Origin: Neobacillus mesonae
GTDB lineage: Bacteria > Bacillota > Bacilli > Bacillales > Cytobacillaceae
NCBI RefSeq assembly: GCF_001636315.1
Contig: NZ_KV440949.1
Location: 1,218,703-1,282,702 of the forward strand
Direction of reading: 5' to 3'
Length of the DNA stretch: 64,000 nt
Shown here: one piece after another, positions 20,395 through 28,995 of the stretch
Position numbering within the stretch: position 1 is the first letter of the stretch
Layout: each line of letters begins with the position of its first letter
Translations under genes and position numbers: made by a program
The notes under the pieces: model-generated
The model's input: only the letters and a program-made list of their open reading frames with translations
Told to the model about the DNA's origin: nothing
Database searches by the model: none

Positions 20395-21864
20395 TTATCC
20401 AATTGATCTATTATCTTTAGAAGCACGATCTTCTTTGCATTTTTCCTCCCAAAAATCGGCACCGCTGATTCCCACTTTAATGGGATCGAACACTGGATCT
20501 TTCCCCGCTTTCTTCTGAGTTTCATAATCTTTTAAAATCTTTAAAGTTGGCTTTGTCAGGAGCAGGATGGCTAAAAGGCTGAGCCATGCCATGGAACCGA
20601 AGCCGATATCCCCGAGGGCCCACATCATGGATGCTGATTTCACGCTGCCGACAAAGATCATCATCAGCATGACAACCTTCAGGATGGTTTTCAGCCAAGG
20701 CAGCTCCCGCTTGCCGCTTAAATATACCAACGTTGTTTCGGCAATATAGTAATAGGCCATTAAGGTGGTAAACGCAAAGAAGAAAATAGCTATCGAAACA
20801 AATCCAGGGCCGAATCCAGGAAGGGCGGTTTCGACTGCCATTTGGGTATAGGCAGGACCCGGATCGACATTTGTCAATGGCTGAATAATAGGGTCTTTAC
20901 CCTCAGGTGTAACATTGTACATTCCCGTAACTAGAATCATTAATGCGGTTGCTGTACATACGACAATTGTATCAATATAAACAGAGAAAGCTTGGACTAA
21001 TCCTTGCTTAGCAGGATGTGTTACTTCAGCCGCTGCAGAGCTGTAGGTGGCTTCACCACAGCCGGCAACATTGGAGAAAATCGCACGCCTTACTCCCCAG
21101 GCAATTGCTGTCCCGACAATACCGCCAAATATTTGATTGGAGCCGAAAGCACTCGAGAAGATTAATGAAAACATTTCAGGAACTTTTGCAAAATTCATTC
21201 CCAACACGATGAAGGTAACGACAACATAACCCACAGCCATAAATGGAACAATCATCTGCGAAACACTGGCGATCCGCTTAACGCCGCCAAAAATAATCGC
21301 ACCTAGTAAGATGACTAAGAAAATACCAGTAATCGTCTTGTTTAAACCGAAAGCATTTTCCATACCCGAGGCAATACTGTTCGCTTGAACACCAGGGGTT
21401 AAGAATCCATAGGAGATGGTAACCACAATGGCCATGATGACCGCAAACCACTTGAGCTTTAACCCTTTTTCAATAAAATAAGGGGTTCCCCCGCGGTATT
21501 CATTGCCCACTTTGCTCTTAAATACTTGGGCAAGCGTTGATTCAATAAAGGCACTAGCACCGCCCAATAAGGCCATGATCCACATCCAGAACACGGCCCC
21601 CGGTCCGCCGTAAGCAATGGCGGTAGCGACACCGGCGATATTTCCTACCCCGACACGGCCGGATAAAGCCAAACAAAATGCCTGAAATGAGGAAATCCCA
21701 TTCTCAGAACTCTTGCCTTCAAACAACAGCATAATCATTTCTTTAAAATACCGAATTTGAACGAAACGAGTCATAATTGAAAAAAATAATCCTGCACCAA
21801 GAGCAAAAACAACAAGACCAGTACCCCATACTTGATCGACCAACCAATTAATGATTCCTTCCAT
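20395..21864 (-). CDS. Sodium:alanine/glycine symporter (AGCS family)
   Basis: A 489-residue membrane transporter with about ten to eleven hydrophobic segments and the AGCS signatures GRVGVGNIAGVATAIAYGGPG (around 69-89) and GCGEATYSSAAAEVTHPAKQG. AGCS proteins import alanine or glycine with Na+ or H+. AAAGGGG precedes the ATG. A sigma-A-like TTGACA (21906-21911, minus strand) with TTTAAA 18 bases downstream is a possible promoter; no sigma-54 site is seen. Alanine and glycine are the other main residues of collagen-type peptides, which fits the island, but this link is inference. Confidence 0.92.
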   Translation of the reverse strand: MEGIINWLVDQVWGTGLVVFALGAGLFFSIMTRFVQIRYFKEMIMLLFEGKSSENGISSFQAFCLALSGRVGVGNIAGVATAIAYGGPGAVFWMWIMALLGGASAFIESTLAQVFKSKVGNEYRGGTPYFIEKGLKLKWFAVIMAIVVTISYGFLTPGVQANSIASGMENAFGLNKTITGIFLVILLGAIIFGGVKRIASVSQMIVPFMAVGYVVVTFIVLGMNFAKVPEMFSLIFSSAFGSNQIFGGIVGTAIAWGVRRAIFSNVAGCGEATYSSAAAEVTHPAKQGLVQAFSVYIDTIVVCTATALMILVTGMYNVTPEGKDPIIQPLTNVDPGPAYTQMAVETALPGFGPGFVSIAIFFFAFTTLMAYYYIAETTLVYLSGKRELPWLKTILKVVMLMMIFVGSVKSASMMWALGDIGFGSMAWLSLLAILLLTKPTLKILKDYETQKKAGKDPVFDPIKVGISGADFWEEKCKEDRASKDNRSIG

Positions 21865-22030
21865 AGGTGAACCCCTTTCACATTTAAAGGATTTTAGGTA
21901 AACGATGTCAATATTGAATATTCAAAAAATAATGCCGATAAAATGTTTTATTTTTTGCCGGTGGCAAAGAAAGGTATGATAAAAAGGATGGTTATTCCCA
22001 CCAAGGAGAAATAGCAGTCCTTTTTATCCC

Positions 22031-22978
22031 TTATTTTAATAAGAACCCAGCTGCTAATGGATCGGTTGGATCCAAAATAAATGTTTGCATCCCGGTGATA
22101 AAGCCACGGGTTGTCAGCTTAAATCGATAGCCACTATCCTCTTGGTTAAGTGCCTCTGCCTGCAGCTTACTTCCAAAAATACTTTCATTTACAACAATTC
22201 CGTCTGCCAAAACCGTTCCTTTTGCAACTAAACTAGCAAAACACACCTGCGTCGGAACAAAACCTGGTGACCGGACAATATAGCTGTCATGACGGAAGGT
22301 AACAGTTTTAATATGGCGGCTATCGGCTCTAGTATCATCTAATAAAACAACCGCTTTTACCCGCGGGTCAAGAGATTGTAAAACCATTTGTCCCCACCTA
22401 TTGATATCTGCCAGCTCCTCAAGTTGAATATTGAACGTAAAATCCTGTTTGTTAAATACAGCATACAATTGATCCGCGTGGACTAGGGAATACTTCGTCT
22501 TGAACTGTGGATGGGATAGTGGAATATCTGTTTCCACAACATGACACAATCCGCTTTCAAGATGAACTGCCACCACTTCTTCATTTTCCATCATGGCGGT
22601 AACCGGGATCACTCCCTGAACGGTTTCAACGTAATAGCGATTGGTATCCCTAGCCTTTAGCTGCCCACACTCTAGTAAAGCGGTGATAACAGCAACAATT
22701 CCTCCATAATGGACAGGCACTGTCCCCTCATGATTGAAAAAGACAACCGCCGCATCTGCTTCACGATTTATTGGCGGAACAACAAGACAGCCGTTTAATC
22801 CGGCAAATCCGCGAGGCTCATTTAATAACAAATTTTTCTCCTCGTGAAAGACCTCCGGAAATTTTTCATATAGCTCTTCAAGTGATCGATAATGGATCAA
22901 CGGTATGTTGTGAATAATCCGGAATGCTTCGCCGGCAACATGAACATCAATGGTTGAGTAAGCCTTTTCAATTTTCAT
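22031..22978 (-). CDS. Proline racemase family protein lacking both catalytic cysteines
   Basis: A 315-residue paralogue of the hydroxyproline epimerase encoded just upstream. The fold-defining blocks are kept: an N-terminal YSTIDVHVAGEAFRI, NEPRG at about 53-57, and the C-terminal GFITGMQTFILDPTDPL. Both active-site cysteines are gone. The MCGHG loop reads VPVHYGG (His90 aligns with the Cys), and the second loop reads RSPGF (Gly239 aligns with the Cys). The 1,1-proton-transfer mechanism is therefore impossible as known. The frame is intact and its ATG overlaps the upstream stop by four bases (ATGA), so it is maintained and co-translated with the active epimerase. It may be a structural partner, a ligand sensor or an enzyme with another chemistry. 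Confidence 0.85.
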   Translation of the reverse strand: MKIEKAYSTIDVHVAGEAFRIIHNIPLIHYRSLEELYEKFPEVFHEEKNLLLNEPRGFAGLNGCLVVPPINREADAAVVFFNHEGTVPVHYGGIVAVITALLECGQLKARDTNRYYVETVQGVIPVTAMMENEEVVAVHLESGLCHVVETDIPLSHPQFKTKYSLVHADQLYAVFNKQDFTFNIQLEELADINRWGQMVLQSLDPRVKAVVLLDDTRADSRHIKTVTFRHDSYIVRSPGFVPTQVCFASLVAKGTVLADGIVVNESIFGSKLQAEALNQEDSGYRFKLTTRGFITGMQTFILDPTDPLAAGFLLK

Positions 22979-24015
22979 TTCACATCCTCCGTTTCCTGCT
23001 CTTCCATAGGTGGGATCAGTAAAAATCCTTCTTTAAGTGGATCTTCCTCATGGTAAAAGAAGCGATGCATTCCCATCAGCCAAGCGGACCCGGAAATTCC
23101 CGTCACAACCGCCTCAACATTCTCAACATTGGTCGTTTCCAGAACACGTCCGCGGAATAACGATCCTACAATGCTCTCGTGAACAAACTCCTCTCCAATG
23201 GCAATCTCCCCGTTTGAATAAAGAACAGCCAGTTTAGCTGAAGTTCCTGTACCGCATGGCGAGCGGTCAATCCCGCCAGGTGGAACAATTACGGTATTTT
23301 TCACATCCGCTAATTTCTGGGTTGGCTCGGTATAGAATTCGACATGGGTTAAGCCCCGGATAAACGGATATTTCGGATGGACAATTTCCGTTTTTTCATT
23401 AATTGCATTTCGAATGGTAATCGCCTTATCAATGATCGTTGAAGCATTCTCAGGCACTAACTCTAGTCCAACTGATTTCGCATCGATTATGGCATAAAAA
23501 TTCCCGCCATAAGCAATGTCAGCATAGACTCTGCCAATCCCTTCAACCTCAACAGAAACACTTTTCAGCAGAAAGGCCGGGATATTACAAAAAGAAACCT
23601 CCTTTGCCTTGCCGCCTTCTACTAATATATCAACTTCCACCAGTCCCGCCGGTGTATCCAGCTTTAATGAAGTAATCGGCTCCTGAACAGGAATCAGCCC
23701 CGACTCCACTAAGGCTGTACAAACGCCAATCGTATCATGCCCGCACATTGGCAGGTATCCGCCGGTTTCAATATAAATCACACCGATATCAGCATCAGGA
23801 TGACATGGTTCCGTCAGCAAGGCTCCCGACATTACATCATGTCCTCTTGGTTCATTCATCAGCAATTTGCGAATCCAGTCATACTCCCTTTTCATATAGA
23901 GCATTTTCTCGGACATCGTTTCTCCGATTAACCCCGGGAGACCGCTGATCACAGTCCGCGTTGGATTTCCGCCTGTATGTGTATCAATGGTGGTAAACAC
24001 TTTATGTGCCCTCAT
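22975..24015 (-). CDS. 4-hydroxyproline 2-epimerase / proline racemase
   Basis: A 346-residue member of the family with both catalytic cysteines: C91 in MCGHDTIG and C254 in [17 protein letters not shown] is the usual form of proline racemases and 4-hydroxyproline 2-epimerases. It converts trans-4-hydroxy-L-proline to cis-4-hydroxy-D-proline or interconverts proline enantiomers. The gene overlaps both neighbours by four bases (ATGA). It follows a D-amino-acid-oxidising FAD protein, the enzyme type that uses the D-epimer, which favours the hydroxyproline reading. Under the sigma-54 site at 25226-25241. Confidence 0.9.
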   Translation of the reverse strand: MRAHKVFTTIDTHTGGNPTRTVISGLPGLIGETMSEKMLYMKREYDWIRKLLMNEPRGHDVMSGALLTEPCHPDADIGVIYIETGGYLPMCGHDTIGVCTALVESGLIPVQEPITSLKLDTPAGLVEVDILVEGGKAKEVSFCNIPAFLLKSVSVEVEGIGRVYADIAYGGNFYAIIDAKSVGLELVPENASTIIDKAITIRNAINEKTEIVHPKYPFIRGLTHVEFYTEPTQKLADVKNTVIVPPGGIDRSPCGTGTSAKLAVLYSNGEIAIGEEFVHESIVGSLFRGRVLETTNVENVEAVVTGISGSAWLMGMHRFFYHEEDPLKEGFLLIPPMEEQETEDVK

Positions 24016-25184
24016 CTAGTTAACACCCTTTCCTTAAATCGGTCGTAACGGAGCGGTTCAACAGGAATACAAGTTTCTGTTTCATTAATCAGTTCCTCAA
24101 TCACCTTTCCGGTAACTGCAGCAAGACTGATGCCGTCACCCTCATGACCAGCTGCAATATAGAAATTAGGAATTCCCTCCACGCGTGAAACAATTGGTAA
24201 ATGATCTTCCGTCCATGGTCTAAGTCCAGCGTAGGAGCGAATCACCATCATATCGGCCATTTTTGGATAAAAACGGATGGCACGATTTGCAATGCATTTA
24301 ATGACCTCGTTGTTTACTTTCGTGTTAAACCCGACAAATTCACGGCTTGAGCCGATTAAGAAGTTTTGACTTTCAGTAGGTTCAAAAACTAGGGCTACAC
24401 CGTATTTTTCCGTTAACGGGTCAACCCTGCGCTTCCCGCCGAATTTGGAAATTAAGTAGCCGAACTCCATCACTTTACGGCATCCGACATGCTGCTGCCT
24501 CGAAGCAACAACGATATGGCCTTTTCTTGGTTTGATTGGTATAGAAAGCTCCAGCATTTCTCCAATCCTTGGTGCCCAGACACCCGCTGCGTTAACCAGA
24601 TGATCGGCCGTAAATACTCCATTTGATGTATTCACGATAAATAAATTGTTTTCACGCTTTATTTCTCTTACTTCTGTTTGTTTAATCGCTTTTGTCCCCT
24701 GCTTCTTAGCTGTTTCTAGCAATCCAAATGCAAGCAAATACGGATTAACCGTTGAATCCGTCGCACACTCCAATCCACCCAATAAATCATCTGCAAAGAA
24801 TGGAGATTCTTGCCGGATATCTTCACGGTCCAACATTCTAAACGGCAGTCCGGCACCCTTTTGACGGTCTACCCATTGCTTGGCGGCCTCCATTTCCTCA
24901 TCGGATTCACAAACAAGAATGCTGCCAGGTGCACGATATTCAAACTTATAATCTAGTTTTCTGCTTAAATCATCCACTAAACGCTGGCTGACCAACGACA
25001 TTTGACTATCAAAGCCAGGATCTTTATCAATCGCCAAAATATTGCCATCGCAGCGTGAGGATGTCCCGCTGACAAATTCCCCTTTTTCAATGATGGTCAC
25101 ATCCCTGCCGGCTTTTGAGGCGTAATAGGCAATGGAACAGCCGATGATTCCCCCGCCGATCACAAGAACATCACAATGCTTCAC
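24012..25184 (-). CDS. DadA-type FAD-dependent oxidoreductase (probable D-hydroxyproline dehydrogenase catalytic subunit)
   Basis: A 390-residue FAD protein. The GxGxxG dinucleotide motif (GGGIIG, from residue 10) follows a short N-terminus, and the C-terminal AGHEGDGISLAAVTGK block is typical of glycine/D-amino-acid oxidases. The closest types are HcnC-like subunits. The best start is the GTG at 25184 with AAGGGGG eight bases upstream; an ATG at 25202 lacks a ribosome site. First gene of a three-gene operon with two racemase-family genes. The HcnA/HcnB/BFD-like partners that such enzymes need are encoded across the regulator at 27103-28927, also under sigma-54. Substrate assignment is inference from this context. 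Confidence 0.87.
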   Translation of the reverse strand: MKHCDVLVIGGGIIGCSIAYYASKAGRDVTIIEKGEFVSGTSSRCDGNILAIDKDPGFDSQMSLVSQRLVDDLSRKLDYKFEYRAPGSILVCESDEEMEAAKQWVDRQKGAGLPFRMLDREDIRQESPFFADDLLGGLECATDSTVNPYLLAFGLLETAKKQGTKAIKQTEVREIKRENNLFIVNTSNGVFTADHLVNAAGVWAPRIGEMLELSIPIKPRKGHIVVASRQQHVGCRKVMEFGYLISKFGGKRRVDPLTEKYGVALVFEPTESQNFLIGSSREFVGFNTKVNNEVIKCIANRAIRFYPKMADMMVIRSYAGLRPWTEDHLPIVSRVEGIPNFYIAAGHEGDGISLAAVTGKVIEELINETETCIPVEPLRYDRFKERVLTR

Positions 25185-25225
25185 AGCCCATCCCCCTTTC
25201 ATAAAAAAATCTCATATTCTTTTAA

Positions 25226-25241
25226 TGCAAAAAGCGTGCCA
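25226..25241 (-). promoter_or_regulatory. Sigma-54 promoter of the oxidoreductase-epimerase operon
   Basis: The minus strand reads TGGCACGCTTTTTGCA, identical in layout to consensus TGGCACG-N4-TTGCA. It lies 42 bases before the GTG at 25184. Confidence 0.93.
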
Positions 25242-25290
25242 AGAAATTTGTAAGTTTTGTTTCTATATTAGTATAAATATTTAAAATTTT

Positions 25291-25307
25291 TAGCCATTAG
25301 GTGTATA
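25291..25307. promoter_or_regulatory. Degenerate enhancer-like inverted repeat
   Basis: TAGCCATTAGGTGTATA keeps TAGxCA and TGTaTA of the palindrome at 5975, but with a five-base centre. It lies 50 bases upstream of the sigma-54 site at 25226-25241 and overlaps the region where the regulator's own promoter (TATAAT near 25305) would be. This would allow autoregulation. Confidence 0.35.
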
Positions 25308-25355
25308 ATTATATTTACAGTGTTTAGATTTTTTTACATTTTAAGGAGGGGTTTT

Positions 25356-27026
25356 ATGGGCTTTACGATCCAATCGGCAAAAGAAATTCTGAAAAGTTCA
25401 TTGGGGAAACCAGCTGCTGTTAAAAACCTGATACAACGGAACGAAGATTTTTTTTACCAAACAGCCGAGAATGCGGCTTTGATTCCTTGTAAAGCCGTAA
25501 ATGAAGATGTTTCAACAGAATCGCTGATCCAAGCATTTAAGCATCATTCTGTCATTGTCCTGCTGGATCAAAATAAGCAGCCTTCAGCGTGTATAACCGC
25601 TGCTCAAATGATTGATTTTCTTTATAACACCTATAGGCAGTTACATGCTTTTTACGACACCATTATAAATACTTCTGATGCCTCGGTAACGGTTATCGAT
25701 GCGAATGAACGTGTCCGAACCTGGACAAAAGGGGCGGAAAAAATCTTCTCAGTCCAAGAAGAGGAGATTTTGGGCCATCCGATCACCAAATTTTTTGACC
25801 GCAGCAAGCTGGAAATATTGCAAACATTACATACTGGAAAAAGAATTCATGGACAGTACCATCAGCCAAGGTCGGACCTGTTTGTGTTAATTAACTCTAA
25901 CCCCGTTTATTATAAAAATCGGATTATTGGGGCAGTGGTTTCAGAGACGGACATTACCAATCAAGTTTTGCTTAACGAAAAGCTGTTTAACATGTCGCAT
26001 GAAGTTCACCGTTTAGAGCAAGAGGTGGCCCGCTATAAACATTCACAGGACCCGTTTTATATCATTAAAGGAAAAAGTTCAGCAATTCAAACGACGATCG
26101 AATTGGCGAGAAAAGTATGTACCGTAAAGTCCACGGTGTTAATTTTAGGCGAAAGCGGAGCTGGGAAAGAGGTCTTTGCCAAAGCGATTCATGATGCCAG
26201 CGAAGAGCCGAATGCCCCTTTTATTTCCATCAATTGCGGGGCAATCCCGCCTTCCTTATTTGAAAGTGAATTATTCGGCTATGAACGCGGGGCCTTTTCG
26301 GGGGCTGATTACAAAGGAAAGAAAGGAAAAATTGAACTAGCAAAAGGCGGCACCTTATTTCTTGATGAAATCGGCGAAATGCCGCTCGATATGCAGGTAA
26401 AGCTGCTAAGGGTGCTGCAGGAGCGAAAATATTATCGTGTTGGCGGTGAAAAGGAAATCGATATTGATTTCCGAGTAATTGCCGCAACGAATCGTAATTT
26501 ACACGAATTAATGCGGGAGGGGAAGTTTCGTGAGGACCTTTATTACCGCTTAAATGTTGTTACCCTAAACATTCCTCCTTTACGTGAACGATATGAAGAT
26601 ATTATTGAACTAACGCACTATTTTTTAAATGAATTTTCCCAGCGATACGGACGCCCGATCCATGAAATTTCACCGGAAGTGCTCCAGGAAATGCTGCAAT
26701 ATGAATGGCCCGGCAATATTCGAGAGCTTCGAAATATTGTTGAACGGCTGGTTGTTTTCGCTACCGATGGGGTCATTAGAAAAGAATACCTATTATTTTC
26801 TGCGAGCAGGACCGCTGCTTTAAATAATCAGCTATTACCTTCGATTGAAAGTCAGGAGAAGCAACATATAATCCTGTCACTGCAGGAAGAAATGGATCGG
26901 CACGAGCGAAAAATCCTCCAGCGGGCATTAAAGATTGTCAATGGCAACAAGTTGGAGTGTGCGAAACGGCTCGGTATCACTAGAGCCACTTTATATAACC
27001 GCCTAAAACGACTCGGATTGGACTAA
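25356..27026 (+). CDS. Sigma-54 dependent transcriptional activator (PrdR-like)
   Basis: A 556-residue enhancer-binding protein. An N-terminal CBS-like sensory region covers about 1-95, a PAS domain about 100-210, and the AAA+ domain about 238-475. The AAA+ domain has Walker A GESGAGKE (265-272), GAFSGA (312-317, Ser instead of the usual Thr of GAFTGA) and Walker [13 protein letters not shown] Fis-type helix-turn-helix covers 531-553. AAGGAGGGG before the ATG at 25356 rules out the upstream GTG. It sits between two sigma-54 operons for (hydroxy)proline oxidation and is the obvious activator of them and of the peptide genes. It resembles PrdR-type regulators; the effector, perhaps a proline derivative, is unknown. 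Confidence 0.92.
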   Translation: MGFTIQSAKEILKSSLGKPAAVKNLIQRNEDFFYQTAENAALIPCKAVNEDVSTESLIQAFKHHSVIVLLDQNKQPSACITAAQMIDFLYNTYRQLHAFYDTIINTSDASVTVIDANERVRTWTKGAEKIFSVQEEEILGHPITKFFDRSKLEILQTLHTGKRIHGQYHQPRSDLFVLINSNPVYYKNRIIGAVVSETDITNQVLLNEKLFNMSHEVHRLEQEVARYKHSQDPFYIIKGKSSAIQTTIELARKVCTVKSTVLILGESGAGKEVFAKAIHDASEEPNAPFISINCGAIPPSLFESELFGYERGAFSGADYKGKKGKIELAKGGTLFLDEIGEMPLDMQVKLLRVLQERKYYRVGGEKEIDIDFRVIAATNRNLHELMREGKFREDLYYRLNVVTLNIPPLRERYEDIIELTHYFLNEFSQRYGRPIHEISPEVLQEMLQYEWPGNIRELRNIVERLVVFATDGVIRKEYLLFSASRTAALNNQLLPSIESQEKQHIILSLQEEMDRHERKILQRALKIVNGNKLECAKRLGITRATLYNRLKRLGLD

Positions 27027-27048
27027 TTTTTCCTCCTCCTCAAAATGT

Positions 27049-27064
27049 TGGTACGATTTTTGCA
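27049..27064 (+). promoter_or_regulatory. Sigma-54 promoter of the iron-sulfur/FAD oxidoreductase operon
   Basis: TGGTACGATTTTTGCA, GG-N10-GC, lies 39 bases before the ATG at 27103 and just after the regulator's stop. Any upstream enhancer must be inside the regulator gene; a weak TAGAGC-N5-TATATA at 26981-26997 is the only candidate seen. Confidence 0.9.
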
Positions 27065-27102
27065 TGGTAATTTTATAGAAGTTCATAGAGGAGGAAGGCA
27101 AA

Positions 27103-27375
27103 ATGACAAAACATGATGATTTAGTAATCTGCAGATGCGAAGAAGTTACCTATGGACAATTGCTGTCAACGGCACATGAGCATAAATGTACAGCAAGAGA
27201 ACTGAAATTACGAACTAGGGCCGGAATGGGCTTTTGCGGCGGCCGTACCTGCCGGATGGCGGTGGACAACATTATTGAAAGTGTAATACCGAATATTACA
27301 CAAGCTGATATTCCATTAAAATACCAGCCTCCCATTAGACCGGTGACATTTGGATCGGTAGGTGAAATAAAATGA
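27103..27375 (+). CDS. BFD-like [2Fe-2S] protein
   Basis: A 90-residue protein with the BFD-type cluster motif C10-x-C12 and C45-x4-C50 (FCGGRTC). In HcnB-type enzymes this domain is the C-terminal part of the FAD/NAD subunit. Here it is a separate gene and the large subunit at 27701 ends without it. GGAGGAAGG precedes the ATG. It overlaps the next gene by four bases (ATGA). It probably acts in electron transfer or assembly in the multi-subunit dehydrogenase. Confidence 0.88.
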   Translation: MTKHDDLVICRCEEVTYGQLLSTAHEHKCTARELKLRTRAGMGFCGGRTCRMAVDNIIESVIPNITQADIPLKYQPPIRPVTFGSVGEIK

Positions 27376-27704
27376 GCAGAATACTAGACCATCCAGTGTT
27401 AGGAAAAATTGAAGATCGAAACAAAGTTACCTTTCAATTTGATGGGAAAACATATGAAGCTTACAAAAATGAAACGATCGCTGCTGCACTTCTTGCAAAC
27501 GATGTCAGAAAATTAAGGGTGCATGAAGAAAGCGGTACACCCCGGGGAATCTATTGCAATATCGGACATTGCATGGAATGCCGGGTGACCGTGAACGGGC
27601 AGGCAAACATTAGAGCCTGCTTAACAGTAGTTGAAAAGGATATGGAAGTGGAAAGCGGCAAGCAGCTTCCGAATATCGTCAAAAGGATGGTGGAAGAGGC
27701 ATGA
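27372..27704 (+). CDS. Ferredoxin-like [2Fe-2S] subunit (HcnA type)
   Basis: A 110-residue plant-type [2Fe-2S] ferredoxin-fold protein with ligands C62, C67, C70 and C83 (YCNIGHCMECRVTVNG and RAC). It matches the HcnA / D-hydroxyproline dehydrogenase small subunits. It overlaps both neighbours by ATGA, indicating a fixed subunit ratio. Expected to pass electrons between the two FAD subunits or onward to the respiratory chain. Confidence 0.9.
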   Translation: MSRILDHPVLGKIEDRNKVTFQFDGKTYEAYKNETIAAALLANDVRKLRVHEESGTPRGIYCNIGHCMECRVTVNGQANIRACLTVVEKDMEVESGKQLPNIVKRMVEEA

Positions 27705-28927
27705 GTGATGTCATTGTAATTGGAGCGGGACCTGCAGGATTGGCAGGCGCCATTGCCTGTGCCAAAAATGGGCTGCGTGTCACTGTTCTTGACGAATTTA
27801 TCAAGCCGGGTGGAAGATTGCTAGGCCAGCTTCACCAAGAACCCTCAGGTGAATGGTGGAATGGTATTAAAGAAGCCGAACTTCTTCATCAAGAAGCAAT
27901 AAAATTAGCTGTCGATATTCGCTGTGGTGTGTCGGTATACAACTTAGAAAAAGAAGACCAGCTTATGAATGTCCATACAAATGCCGGGACATTCACGGCC
28001 CGCTTTGTCCTTGCCGCTACCGGAGCTGCTGAGTATCCAATCCCTGTTCCCGGCTGGACACTTCCGGGGGTCATGTCGATCGGGGCAGCACAGGTTATGA
28101 CAAATGTGCATCGCGTCCAAGTCGGCAAAAAAGGAATTATTATTGGAGCAAATATTTTAGCGTTTGCGATTTTGAATGAGCTTCAGCTGGCGGGTATCAA
28201 TGTTGACCGGATTATCCTGCCAGAAAAAAGTCCGTTAAGCCAGAAAGCCGGTGAACCTGACGAGGTAATGAAATCACTGCTTCATGCGGCCCGTCTTGCC
28301 CCATCGCCGCTCCTGCGATTCGGAAGCCGGTTGATGAAACAGGATTGGTTCAGAAAACTGGGAATGAAGTTTTATCCTAAGAACGGTGTAAAGATAAACG
28401 GCACACCAATGCAGCTGCGAAAAGCTGCGCTTGAAATCATTGGTAAGGATCAGGTTGAGGGAGTACGGGTGGTGGATATAGATGTTAATGGCACAATCAT
28501 TCCCGGCACCGAAAAGATTTATGAAGCGGACTTCGTTTGTATTGCCGGTGGATTGTATCCTCTCGCAGAGATTGCCGCAGTTGCGGGCTGCCCGTTCCAA
28601 TATATTCCTGAACTTGGCGGACATGTTCCATGCCATTCAGAAACGATGGAAACGCCTCTTGAAGGTCTGTTTGTCGCCGGGAATATTACCGGGATTGAAA
28701 GTGGAAAAATTGCTATGGCTCAGGGGACGATCGCCGGGCTGGCAATTGCCAAAGCTGCCGGAAAAGGAACTAATCAATCGCTGCAGCAAGCAGTACAAAA
28801 CGTCCGCATCGTCAGAGAGAAAGCCGCGATTCAGTTTAATCCGGAGATTGACAAAGGCAGGATGAAGATGAAAGAGCTTTGGGATGAGCAGTACGCAGAC
28901 TGCAAAAAAGCTTATAAAATTGGATAA
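27701..28927 (+). CDS. FAD/NAD(P)-type oxidoreductase subunit (HcnB type)
   Basis: A 408-residue flavoprotein with an N-terminal FAD motif (VIVIGAGPAGLAGA) and a second nucleotide-binding segment around residues 143-155 (GIIIGANILA) in place of a full GxGxxG. The C-terminal GLFVAGNITGIESGKIAMAQG block is typical of the pyridine nucleotide-disulfide oxidoreductase fold. Together with the two Fe-S proteins and the DadA-type subunit at 24012 it gives the full set of parts of an HcnABC/opine oxidase/D-hydroxyproline dehydrogenase-like complex. Last gene of the operon, followed by a strong terminator. Confidence 0.88.
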   Translation: MSDVIVIGAGPAGLAGAIACAKNGLRVTVLDEFIKPGGRLLGQLHQEPSGEWWNGIKEAELLHQEAIKLAVDIRCGVSVYNLEKEDQLMNVHTNAGTFTARFVLAATGAAEYPIPVPGWTLPGVMSIGAAQVMTNVHRVQVGKKGIIIGANILAFAILNELQLAGINVDRIILPEKSPLSQKAGEPDEVMKSLLHAARLAPSPLLRFGSRLMKQDWFRKLGMKFYPKNGVKINGTPMQLRKAALEIIGKDQVEGVRVVDIDVNGTIIPGTEKIYEADFVCIAGGLYPLAEIAAVAGCPFQYIPELGGHVPCHSETMETPLEGLFVAGNITGIESGKIAMAQGTIAGLAIAKAAGKGTNQSLQQAVQNVRIVREKAAIQFNPEIDKGRMKMKELWDEQYADCKKAYKIG

Positions 28928-28963
28928 TAAAACTCAGCGGTCAGCAATGCCGCTGAGTTTTAT
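28925..28963. terminator. Bidirectional terminator
   Basis: A perfect 15-bp stem (28925-28939 with 28949-28963) lies between two convergent genes (stops at 28927 and 28996). Confidence 0.88.
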
Positions 28964-28995
28964 TGCTTTTATCATACATTTGATTTCAATAATGA

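Noticed and set aside
22031..22978. Active proline racemase or 3-hydroxyproline dehydratase
   Set aside because: Both catalytic cysteine positions are changed (His and Gly); even dehydratases keep at least one of the two catalytic thiol/hydroxyl residues.
22031..28927. Stickland-type proline reductase (prd) cluster
   Set aside because: Despite a PrdR-like regulator and racemase, there is no PrdA/PrdB-like gene or selenocysteine signal; the oxidoreductases are of the oxidative HcnABC kind.
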